NCBI GenBank assembly: GCA_015852425.1
Contig: JAAAIG010000367.1
Span: 1 to 35,592, forward strand
Direction of reading: 5' to 3'
DNA from: Gryganskiella cystojenkinii
Lineage: Eukaryota > Mortierellomycota > Mortierellomycetes > Mortierellales > Mortierellaceae
DNA: 35,592 bases
Of this stretch, positions 20,096 through 30,872 are shown one piece after another; positions within the stretch are counted from its first letter, which is position 1; the number at the start of each line of letters is the position of its first letter. Both the position numbers and the translations under genes were made by a program. A model generated the notes under the pieces. That model was given only the letters and a program-made list of their open reading frames with translations. It did not search any database and was not told where the DNA came from.

Positions 20096-21386
20096 GATAA
20101 GTCGAGAGGGAGAGTGAGGGAGAAAGATAGGCGGGAGATAAATACGCTTTTGTTACGAGTAGAAGAATTGAAGGTATGCTCTTTGTGTTGTTTTGGGTCG
20201 AGATAGTGAGATAAGCTGCACAAGAAAATGCGTGCTTGCTATAGTAATACAGTATTTGCACAGGTATAGTTGTCTGGATCGTAGACGATGATGAAAAACA
20301 GGAAGAATGTGGGGCAGAGAGAGCAAAAACAAACAACGATGACGGAGAAGGAAGCAGAGACTGTTGGACGAAAAAAAAACGCCTGGACGGCTTTATATAC
20401 CCTTGGCACACCGCGGCGAGTCTGGACCCTATTGTAACAAACGTGTTCTGGCCGCTAACAAGGCTGAATCGTCCAAGGTCTGGTGGACATTTCCATATCA
20501 TGACCCAGTTGCGCAAACCACCAAAAGTCCGGGTGAATCGCAGTCAAAAAAGATGGATTGAGACTGTGCAAAAAAAAATAAGGTCAACAGGTCCAGCACA
20601 ATCACAATTGGACGCGACTCACATCCCTGTTCTTTTTCACCTTTCGCGTTTGAGCTCGTGAACGTTTCTATTTCACTTTTACGCCAATAGCACAACTGGC
20701 CCAAACACAGCCTAAATGGGAGAATTATCGGTGTGACACTGACTAGACGTTTTCATCGTTGACCGTTCGTGGACACGTCGATGTTAGTTCCGATCCATTT
20801 CGCCAGCTTTGTCCCGGACGTACGACCAGAATGGCAACCGTAACAAGCTCTCACCCCCTTCCTCAACCCCGCAGCTGCCGTGATTTGATATCTGCACGGT
20901 GCTGAGAGGCCTTTTCTCTGGTGTCCATTTCTTCTCTGCAGCCAACACTTGGACTATGGGCGACATTTTTTTTTTTTTTTTTTTTTTAGAGCTTTTGTTT
21001 TTCTGAGATAGTCTGCTCATTTATTTCTCCATCCTCTTTCTCCCCTCCCCCAACCCTTTTTCTATTTATTGCAAGAAGCTGAAAGACAAAGAAAATCCCA
21101 TCTGTAAAACTGTATAAAGGGGCAAAAAAAAGTTTTTTGCATAGCAAGGACATTTTGATGTTCTTGAATGGAAAAGCGACTCGGAGGCTTTTTTTGTTAC
21201 TTGCAACGGAGGAAGGTCCATCATCAATAAGCATCCAATACGCTTTTGTCCTAACCTCCGTATCCACTTCAGAAAAGGTAAGTTAGAAGCACTTTTTCAA
21301 ACTTTTTCTGAACGTTGCGATCACCCACACCACTCCTTTGGCTTCTGTGTCTCCCGGTCGACATTCAAGGAATCGTAGCAAAAAAA
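20096..21386. other. Intergenic between divergent genes
   Basis: No gene is seen. It contains the promoter of membrane protein C, a T-run of about 22 bases near 20967-20988, and upstream sequence of the secreted protein gene at 21558. Confidence 0.5.
20392..20399 (-). promoter_or_regulatory. Candidate TATA box for membrane protein gene C
   Basis: The minus strand reads TATATAAA about 297 bases before the ATG at 20095. The sequence matches a TATA box well; the long leader it implies is common among these genes. Confidence 0.45.
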
Positions 21387-21396
21387 NNNNNNNNNN
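21387..21396. other. Assembly gap (10 N)
   Basis: Ten undetermined bases follow an A-run. This is a scaffold gap of unknown true length, upstream of the secreted protein gene. Confidence 0.98.
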
Positions 21397-21415
21397 CATA
21401 ATGCCAAGGAGTGCC

Positions 21416-21423
21416 TATAAAAA
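21416..21423 (+). promoter_or_regulatory. TATA box of secreted protein gene
   Basis: TATAAAAA lies 135 bases before the ATG at 21558, followed by a CA-rich leader typical of highly expressed fungal genes. Confidence 0.6.
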
Positions 21424-21557
21424 CAACAGGAGGACCACCATAAAAATTAAGATCAAGATCCTCGAGCCCTCACAGTCCGCCAACACTATACCCCTAACGC
21501 TCACTCACACAGAAGACACAACCATCAAACCCAACAACCAATCCTTATTTTCAAACC

Positions 21558-21965
21558 ATGCATTTCAAGACCGCTCTCATCGCCTTGGTCGCCGCCCTTG
21601 TCTCGGTCCAGGCCACGACTGACTCGACCGATGCCTCAGATGCCTCCAAGATTGTCGTCGTCGAAAACAACCTGGGGTCCAGTCTCCCCATCGCCACGAC
21701 CAGCTCCCTCTACGGTGGTCGCCATTACCGTTACCCGATCGACTACTACAGTGGTGATCTGATCCGTCCTTACCACCACACCTTCCCCGGTAGTCGTCTC
21801 TACCGTCGTTCTGATGATGGTGCTGCTGATGCCGAGAATGGTGAGAGCAAGGCTTTGGTCGATTCGGACGAAGACGAGAACGAAAAGTTCCTGATGTTCC
21901 CGTACTACGGTTATCGCCGCTTCTACCGCCCCTTCTTTTACCGTCGCCCTTACATCTTCATGTAA
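21558..21965 (+). CDS. Small secreted Tyr/Arg-rich protein
   Basis: The 135-residue protein has a clear signal peptide (MHFKTALIALVAALVSVQA, cleavage likely after about residue 19). The mature chain has two Tyr/Arg/His-rich blocks (YGGRHYRYPIDYYSG and YYGYRRFYRPFFYRR) separated by an acidic segment rich in Asp/Glu (about 88-110). A basic RLYRRSDD site in the middle could be cut by a kexin protease, giving a basic aromatic half and an acidic-then-basic half. There are no cysteines. The strong TATA box and CA-rich leader suggest high expression. Function unknown; a wall-associated or secreted peptide precursor are possibilities. C-rich third positions differ from the decayed genes nearby and suggest codon selection. 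Confidence 0.75.
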   Translation: MHFKTALIALVAALVSVQATTDSTDASDASKIVVVENNLGSSLPIATTSSLYGGRHYRYPIDYYSGDLIRPYHHTFPGSRLYRRSDDGAADAENGESKALVDSDEDENEKFLMFPYYGYRRFYRPFFYRRPYIFM

Positions 21966-22592
21966 ATCCCTTCAAGAACATGAACGGGTCGGGGCTCCTG
22001 CAAGATTGGCGATCGAACTCAACAACCAAGCGCCGAACAAGAAAACGATTTCAAGGATGCATTTTTTTTCAATATGAGTGGTACTGGAGGGTGAGGGTGA
22101 GAAGACGATTGGAGGTAGCTGAGCGGTGATGGTCCCGGAGGAGAGAAGAGGGAGAGGGGACCCTGCTGATAGATCCACTATCCAACAACCGAATAAAAAC
22201 CTTTGTTCGGGTTCTTACCTGGACACATAACAAAAACCCTCCTCACTGCACTTCTTGTTTGGTCTTCGACAACCAACAAGAGTCAACAACAATTTGTTCT
22301 ACATATTATGCGGAACATGGTTCCATTTTTTAATACCCGAGTTGTATCACTGATCTCCCATTTTCGACATGCTATCAATGCTATAGTGGACTCTCCGTCA
22401 TTTGTAATTCTTCTTAAAGAGCCGAGCCTTCCTACCATATAAGAACACTCGCAAACCTCAACTCCATGTACCGTCATCGATCCCAACCTCACAAAAAAAT
22501 AACACAGCAACACAGCCACAGATCAACATCTTTTCACCTGACTCAACTCACACGTTACCGACTAAAAAACATCAACGCAGCCACAACAACAA
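21966..22592. other. Intergenic, promoter of second secreted protein gene
   Basis: No gene is seen. ATATAAG near 22437 and the CA-rich leader that follows are the likely core promoter of the gene at 22593. Confidence 0.45.
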
Positions 22593-22991
22593 ATGCACTA
22601 CAAAGTCTCGTCCTCGTCGTCTGTCGCCTTGGTCGCCGTCGCCGCCGCGGTTTCTTTTGTCACGCAGACGAACGCGCTTCCGCAAGAACCCTTGATGACG
22701 ATCAAGTCTGTCGCGACCACGACAAACTCTGGGCTCGGTGCCACTCCGACCTGGTCGAGTAAGAACCTGAACGCGCCTTTGCCGCGCCCGATCGATGATT
22801 CTGCCCCGTCGACTGACCCGATTCAGGAATCGAATGTGGTCTCGGCTCCACTTACAGACCCTGCTCCTCTTTCTGCTGCCGGAGCTGACGTCGGTGATAA
22901 GGACAAGTGGGGTTGGGGTTGTGGAGGTTGGGGTGGCTGGGGTGATTGGGGTGGTTGGTCTTGGCCTTGCTGGTCCGGATGCTGGTTGTAA
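22593..22991 (+). CDS. Small secreted protein with Trp/Gly-rich tail
   Basis: The 132-residue protein has a signal peptide (hydrophobic core VALVAVAAAVSFVT, cleavage near ALPQEP). The middle is a Pro/Ser/Thr-rich, probably disordered region with several Asp. The last 28 residues contain nine Trp, three Cys and many Gly, with units such as GGWGGWGDWGG and an SWPCWSGCWL end. Such Trp/Gly tails could bind carbohydrate or lipid or self-assemble. I know of no matching family. It sits 600 bases downstream of another small secreted protein with a similar start (MHxK), so the two may be distantly related or co-regulated. Confidence 0.74.
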   Translation: MHYKVSSSSSVALVAVAAAVSFVTQTNALPQEPLMTIKSVATTTNSGLGATPTWSSKNLNAPLPRPIDDSAPSTDPIQESNVVSAPLTDPAPLSAAGADVGDKDKWGWGCGGWGGWGDWGGWSWPCWSGCWL

Positions 22992-23694
22992 ATGTCTTAA
23001 AAACAAGAGCCAGGCGGCAGGCAACAACACCGTCTTGTCGATTCTTCCATTCATGATCTACATCGCGATCATCCTTCCTCCTCGTCACATTTCTATCAGG
23101 CATTTTTTTCTCTGCGAAATAAGCCAAATAAATACTGTATGCTTTAAAGATCATGTTTGCCTCCGTGTTTCCACTCTGTGAGATAATATTTTCTTTTCTT
23201 TTCTTTTTCCTGAATTCTTCTTCCAGAAACCGGCCGCAAGCAGCTGTTGTCACGAAGGAAAGAGATGCTCTCGAGATCGCTCACGAGCAAGTACTCCAGG
23301 CATATCGAAGCCGGACGACGTTGAAGGCTATAGAAAGGACCGGTGCGGCCTTGGCTACTAAGATGACACAGAGCACAAAAAGCCTCCTGGGTCCGTCTCC
23401 CAGAGGGGCGGACGCGCATAAGGTGGTGGGTAATGAAACAATAATGGACGCTGGTAGATGAGGAGGTCACTCTCGTGTAGGAGCTTGTTGGGCTGATTTA
23501 TCACGGATGAATAGTGGACCATCATCACAGGAGTGAACGAGGTCTTAGCATGAGAATAATGGTGAAAATCATTGCTGCAAAAATTGGGGTTTTTAATTTT
23601 TACAAAACTATGTTACAGATACAAGATGGCAAAGACTCGCGGGAGAAAAGGAGGGGTAAAGCCGATAGCCGATAACAGCACGACGAGGCAGACC
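22992..23694. other. Intergenic between convergent genes
   Basis: No convincing gene is seen. An open plus-strand frame (23153-23461) has a hydrophobic start and plausible composition but overlaps an equally long antisense frame, so I make no call. Confidence 0.4.
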
Positions 23695-25351
23695 CTAAGC
23701 GGTCACGTAAGTCGTACAGTCAACTTCGTCCGGCATCTCGGTGATCTTGACCTCGAATCGATCTTGGATAAGCTGCAACACTGCGAGGTCCTTCTTGCCG
23801 GTAATCAACGTAATTGCAAGACCCTTTGTACCAAACCGACCAGCTCGACCGACCCGATGCAAGTACGTATCTGCGCTCTCGGGGAGATCATAGTTGATCA
23901 CAACGTTCACTCGAGACACATCGACACCTCGCGAGAACACGTCCGTTGCGACCAGAATCCGCTTCTCAAAGTTCTTGAAGGCCGTAAAGAGCTGGATCCG
24001 TTCTTCTTGAGCCATACCTCGATGGATTGCCGCGCTGGGGAAATTGCACTCGATCAACAACTTGTTGAGCTCGATACAACGTTCCATCGACTTGACGAAA
24101 ATCACAACCTGGTTGAACTCGATTGTGTCCAATAGATCGTTCAACTTTCGGTTCTTCTCGCGCTCGAGAACCTTGAGATAGAACTGTTGCAGACCATGCA
24201 GCGTGAGCTTGGCATCGTCATCGACATAGATCTCGAGAGGACTCTTCATGAACCGCTTGCACAGCGACCGCATATCATGGCTCAGTGTGGCTGTGAACAT
24301 CATGACCTGTTTGTTGAGAGAGGCGGATCGAAAGATTTGTTGGATATCCTGGCGCATACCTGACAAGGGCGAAATAAAGAGGATAAAGCGGTTAGATATC
24401 AAGATGGATGAAGTTCAAAGTCGATCCCATAACCGAAACTCTCTCTCATCATCGTCCCTTCTCTCGCGAAAACAGTATGGCTTCCAGAGTATGTGTCAGC
24501 ATTAAAACGGCATCTCATGAGGAACGTATTTTGTCCTTTAACGAGCTGGGTTAATAGCAATAAAGTTATCATCATAACATACTCTGCTCCAAGCCACTTC
24601 TGCAATCGAGAAGACCCTCAACCCCCGCGTGACTGATAAAAAAAAGAGTCTGATACATACCAAGGTCATCGAGCATCCTGTCACACTCGTCAAGCACAAA
24701 GTGTCGAATATTTCTCAACTTCAAGACGTCCTCGCAAATCAAGGCGATAATACGACCAGGAGTACCGACCAAGATCTGAGGGCGCGTCTCCTTGTTCTTG
24801 AGCTGATCAACATCGGCCCGGATCGGTCGACCGCCAAATACGACCAATGATCGGATCCCTGGGAGATACTTGCAGAATCGCGTAAACACGCTCTGGACCT
24901 GGAAGGCCAATTCGCGCGTGTTGCAGAGGACCAAGGTGGAGACATCTTTGTCCAAGGATTCGGGGTCGAGTTGTTGCAATGTCGACAGCACAAAGACCGC
25001 AGTCTTGCCCATACCAGACTTGGCCTGACAGAGGATATCGGTGCCAAGAATCGCTTGAGGGATGCACTCCTGTTGGACATCGGAGGGATGTTCGAATCCA
25101 AGATCAATGATCGCACGAAGCAACTCGGGCTTTAGGAGAAAATCACGGAAACCGACAGACTGGGCGCCGGCATAAGAGCCCCTGGAGGATGTCTTCATCT
25201 CGTAGTCATCGCCTTCAAGGTCGTTCTTGACTTGGGAGGCGTCCAGATCGAGGTCCAGATCAAGACTCTCGGCGACCTTGGTCTGGAAGACACGATAGCT
25301 ATCGTCCTCCTCGTCGTAGTCAACTAGTTCATCAATTTCTCTGTTATCCAT
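23695..25351 (-). CDS. SUB2: DEAD-box RNA helicase of the SUB2/UAP56 type
   Basis: Exons 25351-24661 and 24359-23695, joined by a GTATGT...TTGTCAG intron, give 451 residues. The N-terminus is acidic ([10 protein letters not shown]), as in UAP56. Motifs: Walker A AKSGMGKT (110-117), NTRELA (144-149), GTPGR (196-200), DECD (221-224, the DEAD variant diagnostic of SUB2), TAT (253-255), and HRVGRAGR (398-405). [11 protein letters not shown] and [11 protein letters not shown] are typical of the family. SUB2 acts in spliceosome assembly and, with THO/TREX, loads Yra1 for mRNA export. Motif III is TAT where SUB2 proteins normally have SAT, a mild change. The intron falls between the DECD motif and motif III. 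Several other positions look divergent, so this may be a paralogue. Confidence 0.92.
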
Positions 25352-26142
25352 TATCCTGAGATCTGGTAACCTCGAGTCAAGCGAGGGACCTTGAGCGGAC
25401 TAAGAGCTCCAAAAAACCGCTATTGCTGTGGACCAAGCAAAAAAGGGGCGCGGACATGGAAAAGTTCGGATTGCGGAACAGATGAGTCTTTGTGGAATCG
25501 AATCGCACATTGAACAAAGATCTTGCAGGTCGGACGGAAGTATTTAAAAATGCTTATTGAGACATGGGGTCCCAAAGGCCAGCTGATGTCACACAATCGC
25601 GTCGGCATTAGATGCGGGCGAGTTGGGACAAAGCAGCCAATGCCGGGTAGAGTCAGGTACCGAGACCAGTTCTCACAATGCATCCGTGGAGAGAACCAAG
25701 ACTTGTGGACTTGAGTGCCAGTGAACAGGATTGTTCAAAAAAAAAAAGGCTCGTGGGAGCACTTCTGTGGAAAGTTGTTCAAGTGGAGGAGGACTGAACC
25801 ATGTCCATCCTGGAGGGGGCCTTGACGGATGACATACCGATACTGATGCCAGATACGATCGAGAGGAGGTAGACTCGATAGACGAATGGATAAGAGAGAT
25901 GGATGGATGGATGGATATGAGCGGATTGAAAAGTGGATGTGAGTGCTGGAGTGTGAAGGAGAGAGGGAACAGATCAAAATTTTAACTTTTTTTTATCCCA
26001 CGGTATGCGCCACCAAAATTGAATCGTGTGTTTTCTATTGAGGGTCCCGCACCTTCGAAATCACTTCCAGGTTCAAAGTCCTCTCACTTTTTCTTTTGTT
26101 TTCGCCGCTGGATGTGACTCCTTTTGGTTTCCCTCCAGAAAG

Positions 26143-26150
26143 TATAAAAG
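26143..26150 (+). promoter_or_regulatory. Candidate TATA box
   Basis: TATAAAAG in a GC-richer setting, followed by pyrimidine-rich sequence. The F-box ATG is about 700 bases away, so a long or spliced leader would be needed. Confidence 0.4.
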
Positions 26151-26798
26151 GAGCCGCTGCCCAGGAAGTATTCTGTTTCTTTATCGACTGTACTTACAGG
26201 ATTTCTGTCTAGTACATTTCTAGTCTTTGTTTTCCAACTTAGACACACAGTTTACTCTCGACGATGAGTTGAAGTGCGCTGCCCATAGAGGGAAGCGAGG
26301 CTCAAATAACTTTCCTTTGGGAAGTCTTTTGTTGCCTATTGATGATCTTGTCTAGTTCAACTTGTTGGACTATGATAAGGGCGGTCGCACATTCTGAGAG
26401 TTACTCTGCCTTTACTTACTTTATTTACACCTGCTTTTAAAAAAAAACATCATAGATGCTGGAAACGTGGTGATGGGTCTTTCTTTGTGATCCAACGTTA
26501 ATATTTCCCCTTTCGCAGGGCTTGTACCTTCGAAAATAAAGCGATGCATGCACGCGCCATATCAAACAAATCGACGATGCATCAGGGCCAAACTCCCATT
26601 GTGTTCAAGGCGAAAGTCCTAACGCCAATTCGCAAACAGTGCGCATTTTACGCCCCTGATTTGATTATTTTTGCCACTGACAGAACAACACGATCCTTGC
26701 ATGTTCCTTGCTCTTGGGGGTTTTCTTCGTTTTCGTATAAGAATATCACATTTCATCCTCATCTTCCTTCTCATCATCAAACCCCTCCTTCTACCTTA

Positions 26799-26836
<38 letters not shown>

Positions 26837-26840
26837 TACA
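26799..26840. repeat. Compound CT/CA microsatellite in the F-box leader
   Basis: About ten CT units run straight into about eight CA units, ending 13 bases before the ATG at 26853. Confidence 0.9.
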
Positions 26841-26852
26841 GTACGACGAAAC

Positions 26853-28759
26853 ATGGCTCCCAACAAGAAACGTATCCGCGACCCCATCGACCTCCCGCCA
26901 GAGATCTTTGATGTAATATCCTCTTATCTGAACAAGAAAGAGTTCGTAGTCTGTATTCGTGTCAGCAAACCCTGGTATAACGCCATAATCGATCACCTAT
27001 GGCACACACTCGAACTCAAGCAATGTAGTCGAGGGTACAGAAAGCCCTATCTGCGGTTCAAGGCAATCTACGGGCCACCATCGCCGCCTCCACCACCACC
27101 ACCACCACCACCATCATCACCGACTCCTCTTCCTGTCGACATGCAACCGCGACGCTTCCCCAGATATGACTATCAAGCTGAAGTTCGAAGAAGAGAGGCT
27201 CTGGAGATAGCGGGTCTGACAAAATCCATTCTCCCAGTGTCCCTAGCCAGAAACCTTTCTCGAGTCCGAGTGCTCTCAATCTCTCATCTCGACCTCCTGG
27301 ACCTACTTCTTCGAGTTTCAGTATCAGCATCAGCGTCAACATCAACCCAAGAGCGCGAGCAGGACCAAGACAAGAAAGGAGCTATGCCAGCTTATCCTTC
27401 GACATCTATGATTTCACTGCTGCGACTAGAGGAGCTCAATGCTACATCTCCTGCGCCAGTCGAGACGGCAGAGGACATTCCAATCCTCTGTGAGTTTCTG
27501 CAAAGGACTCAGGCGACTATGAAGAGACTCAAACTCATCTTACCCACTACCGAGGACGATCGTCGACTTGAGGGCTGCGTCCGAATCCTGGCCGGCTTAC
27601 CGCCGAACCTGGAACGATTGGCTATTTGGGACTGGCACTTGTATCATATCCGTAACTCTGAGATTGAGGACGATAGAGCAAGAAGGCGAGCTCGGTCTCC
27701 TCATATATTGGAACATTTCTTCGCCACCTTCACCACTCCCTTGTCCTGCCGACTCGAAAACTTGGCCGCGCTCACACTCAAGAGTCGAGAGGTCGATCTC
27801 GACCTACTGGTCCCGTTCTTGACCGATCGATGCCCGAACCTGCAGGAGCTGAATTATAAGAATGGTAACAACTTCGACAGTTTAATGATTGGGATGATGT
27901 CGGTCTTGCGTCCCTGGTCTCGAAGGGTTCTGCCCGGGGATGGAAGACCTTGGGATTCGATGACCTGATCATCACGACGGGTACCTTCACCGTCCAAGCG
28001 ATCTTAGAACATGCCCCGACCCTGGAAAATCTTGAAATCTCTGGATGTGAAGCCTTTGATAGTCAAGCGATCCAGACGCTCTTATGCAATGCACCAAGAC
28101 TCAAAAGGTTCGACACCATTGCAACGAGTCCTCTGACAGGTGCGGATTCCTGTGTGCTTCTGACCAAGGATATTCTCTCTGCGTCTTCGTCATCCAGTCA
28201 AGGGCAAGGATGGGTCTGTCTCGAACTCGAGTCCTTCAAGTGTATCATCGCCGGTGTCCCTCGTCCAGAGATCCAAGCGAAAAGAAATGGTCGGCCTCTG
28301 ACAGACTCGGAGTACCATAACCACGACTATTACAGCTTGCAACAGAGTCGGTCGATCCAACGACGTGTCCTAGCTCAGCTCGGTCGGTTAACAAACCTGC
28401 GCGAACTCACTCTCGGCCAAGACCTTTTAGATTCCGGATTCTCCTTTGATTTAGATCACCATCGCGATGGTGAATATCACTATAAGAACAAGGTTCTCGA
28501 GCTCGGCTACCAATATGAATGTCTGAACTTGACCCTGCAGGACGGTTTGAATCAACTGCAAGGACTCAAAAAACTGAGGCGGTTGTTTATTGAGCAGATG
28601 AGCCATGGTCAGAAGGAATCCGAGAAAGCATGGATGCAAGAGCATTGGCCAGAGTTTGATAAGCCCACCTGGGACACGTTTTGGACGTCCAGAGGTCATC
28701 GTGTCTATTCCGAACATAATGGTCCGCGATCAGATCAATTTCTCTGGGACTGGTGGTAG
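26853..28759 (+). CDS. F-box/LRR-type protein with probable frameshift
   Basis: From the ATG at 26853 (MAPNKKRIRDPIDLPP) an F-box spans about residues 10-55: LPPEIFDVISSYLNKKEF, then CIRVSKPWYNAIIDHLWH. A polyproline stretch (about 70-80) and leucine-rich segments follow. The first frame loses sense after LQELNYKNGN and stops at 27968. The protein clearly continues in another frame from about 27870 (FNDWDDVGLASLV) through LENLEISGCEAF and LRELTLGQDLL to LWDWW at 28759. A 16-base GT...AG stretch at the break is too short for an intron, so a one-base indel (real or a sequencing error) is most likely. Expected to act as an SCF ubiquitin-ligase subunit. Total about 635 residues. The frame is open upstream to 26544 but is built largely of microsatellite. 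Confidence 0.78.
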
Positions 28760-28992
28760 TTATTGTAGCATAGAAATGATATAGCAAGGTCCTGAATCAT
28801 ACACCGCCATCTCTCCTTGTCTCTCTGTATCTTCATTTTTTTTTTTTTTTTGCATCTTGACAAGGCGGTCGCTTTCAGATATAGCTGTCAATGCAGCAAA
28901 AAAAATTCTCTCGTGTTTTCGTGGTTTCTGTCCTTCAAACAATTTAATTTTTAATTTCATAATCGTGTAGGGTATCCCTTTTTTTTGACCTT
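28760..28992. other. Intergenic between convergent genes
   Basis: Short 3' flanks only. A T-run of 16 bases lies near 28836-28852. Confidence 0.6.
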
Positions 28993-30872
28993 CTAAAGCT
29001 TGCTCTTCCGAGCCTCCTTGGCCACTATCATAGTTAAAAGATAGAAAGAAAGAAAAAAAATGGTAAAAGTTGATACCTTCTTTCCCATCCGTAAAAACAG
29101 AGTCAAATAAAAACGCATGACAACATACTCAAAAGTGGACTTACTCATAAACTCAACAATCGCATTCGCAGATTCTTCCGAGGCCATACGTTTGCCCAAC
29201 AGGGTCATCTCGCGATCGTTGACCTGGTCCAAGAAAGAATAATCATGATCCCGAATTAAAGCCTTGGTATCCTTCATGGCCTGAGGAGGGTACTTTGCTG
29301 CGGCGGTCGCGGCCTTGAGGACTTCCTCCTTGAAGGTCTGTTGAGGGAAGATTCTCGAGACCATGCCAGCTTCCTTCATCTCCTCCGCCGTGAACTTGCG
29401 GCCCATGAGCTAGCAGAATGTAAGAGACAAATAATAAGCAGTAAGTGAAAACAGGCACAATCCTTTTGTCAGTCTATTGTCTCTTGCTCAAGAGTTGTGA
29501 TAAAGATAAAGGAAAAGGAGCTTACAAGCATCTCGTTCGCGCGAGAGTAGCCCATGACACTAGTAAAAACCAGAGAATGTAACAATAGAGGACTCGGTAA
29601 GTGAACAGTCCAGAAATGGCGCGCACGTACTGAGCGAACAAAAAGTAAAAATCGAGTCCTCCTATATTGCGTCTCTTTGCTGGTGGCTTCTTTACCGAGG
29701 GAAGATAACAGACGAGCAAGCCTCAGCACAGAAACCTAAGGGTAAAAAAAGAGAGGTCATCATTAGTTGTAGGTCCAAAAAGTCAAAAGTTCACTTCTTC
29801 GTCCACCAAGGATGATTGGTAAGGGGCGGCAACGAAAAAGAGCACGAGCATGCAAAAGTACTCACCCAGCTGCATGAAGGGAGTGTTGAAAGTCGCCTCG
29901 GGAACGGTATAGATCACATCACAAAGGGCTGCAGAGGTAACGCCGAATCCGATAACGGGACCTATGGAAAAATTGCCAAAAAAAAAGGAGTGGATGTAGG
30001 ATTAGTTCCCTTGTACTCTTCTCGCATTAAAGGAATGGAAACTTCGGTTCGCCGTAGGGTTCCAATGTTGTTTGTTATGAGGTGAAGGGCGAGATGTACT
30101 GCCCGAAGGAAATGATTTCGTGTTCGTTGATCGAAAACTAGGTTCCTTTTGCTCCGGGTGACCACTGTGCATGTTTGTGGAGTAAAAGAAAGCCGAACTT
30201 TGATCAAACAAATAAATCCTGGTCGGCCCGCTCGGTTGGAAGGAGGAACTTGTTACTGCTTTGTTGCCACTGCCTGTTTGTCCTCGATATTGATCTTTCT
30301 GGGAGCTGAGCAGGTATATATCTTGGTCCCCATCTTGTTATCTTACCCTGAACAGCGGCAATGATAAGCTTGGGGAAGTGAATCAATTGAGTGATGACTT
30401 TCCTATGGACGCCAAAGAACAAAAAAAAAAAAAGCATGTCAGATATTATGCCCGGTGCCTGAAATAAAAAAAATGATTATTTGTCAATAAAAGACCATTC
30501 TTGGTCTTTCTCCCTTCTCGGCGATAGCGGTGGGATGGATAGAAAGTGTGATCGATAGGTCAACACACGCTCACTCACTTACCTTGTGATAACAGATCGC
30601 TTCGCGATTACCTCCTCGACCCCTTCCTCCAACTCACTCGAGTCTGGGAAGCCGAGCTCTTGTCCCGAAGTATAAAATTTGCCGTTTCCGGTCAACACTA
30701 CGACTCGCACATCATCGTTGTTAGCCGCCCACTCGAGGGCCTGGCCCCATTGGTCGTAAACGGTGGGGTTCAGGGCGTTATATCTCTTGGGACGGTTGAA
30801 GGTGATGACACAGACACCATGCTCGTGGACCTGAATGTCAAAGGTGTCAAGATGAGTGAGAACAGCGGTCAT
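28993..30872 (-). CDS. Peroxisomal delta3,delta2-enoyl-CoA isomerase (ECI2/PECI-like), seven exons
   Basis: Exons 30872-30583, 30402-30347, 29961-29866, 29735-29696, 29559-29526, 29409-29145 and 29024-28993 join in phase to 813 bases, 270 residues. All introns are GT...AG. The crotonase fold shows in ITFNRPKRYNALN, VVLTGNGKFYTSGQEL, the oxyanion-type segment AAVQGPVIGFGVT, and TFNTPFMQLGFCAEACSS, whose Glu matches the catalytic Glu of ECI enzymes. The last three residues are SKL, a type 1 peroxisomal targeting signal. The enzyme shifts 3-enoyl-CoA double bonds to 2-trans so that unsaturated fatty acids can be beta-oxidised. The exons of 34 and 40 bases and the 32-base last exon are unusually small. 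Related crotonase activities cannot be fully excluded. Confidence 0.9.

Larger units (their letters stand above)
25352..26852. other. Intergenic between SUB2-like and F-box genes
   Basis: No gene is seen. It holds divergent promoters, a GATG microsatellite (25898-25916), and TATAAAAG at 26143-26150, which may belong to a long leader of the F-box gene or an unseen transcript. Confidence 0.45.

Noticed and set aside
20784..21020. Minus-strand frame beginning with a lysine run
   Set aside because: Its start is encoded by the T-run near 20967-20988 and the rest has no coding features.
23572..24135. Plus-strand open frame of 187 codons
   Set aside because: Antisense to the second exon of the SUB2-like helicase.
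26544..26852. In-frame upstream extension of the second F-box protein
   Set aside because: Much of it is encoded by CT/CA microsatellite (Ser-Leu and Thr-His runs); the ATG at 26853 directly precedes the F-box.
27865..27882. A 16-base GT...AG stretch that would rescue the F-box reading frame as an intron
   Set aside because: Far below the size of any spliceosomal intron in fungi; a one-base indel explains the break better.
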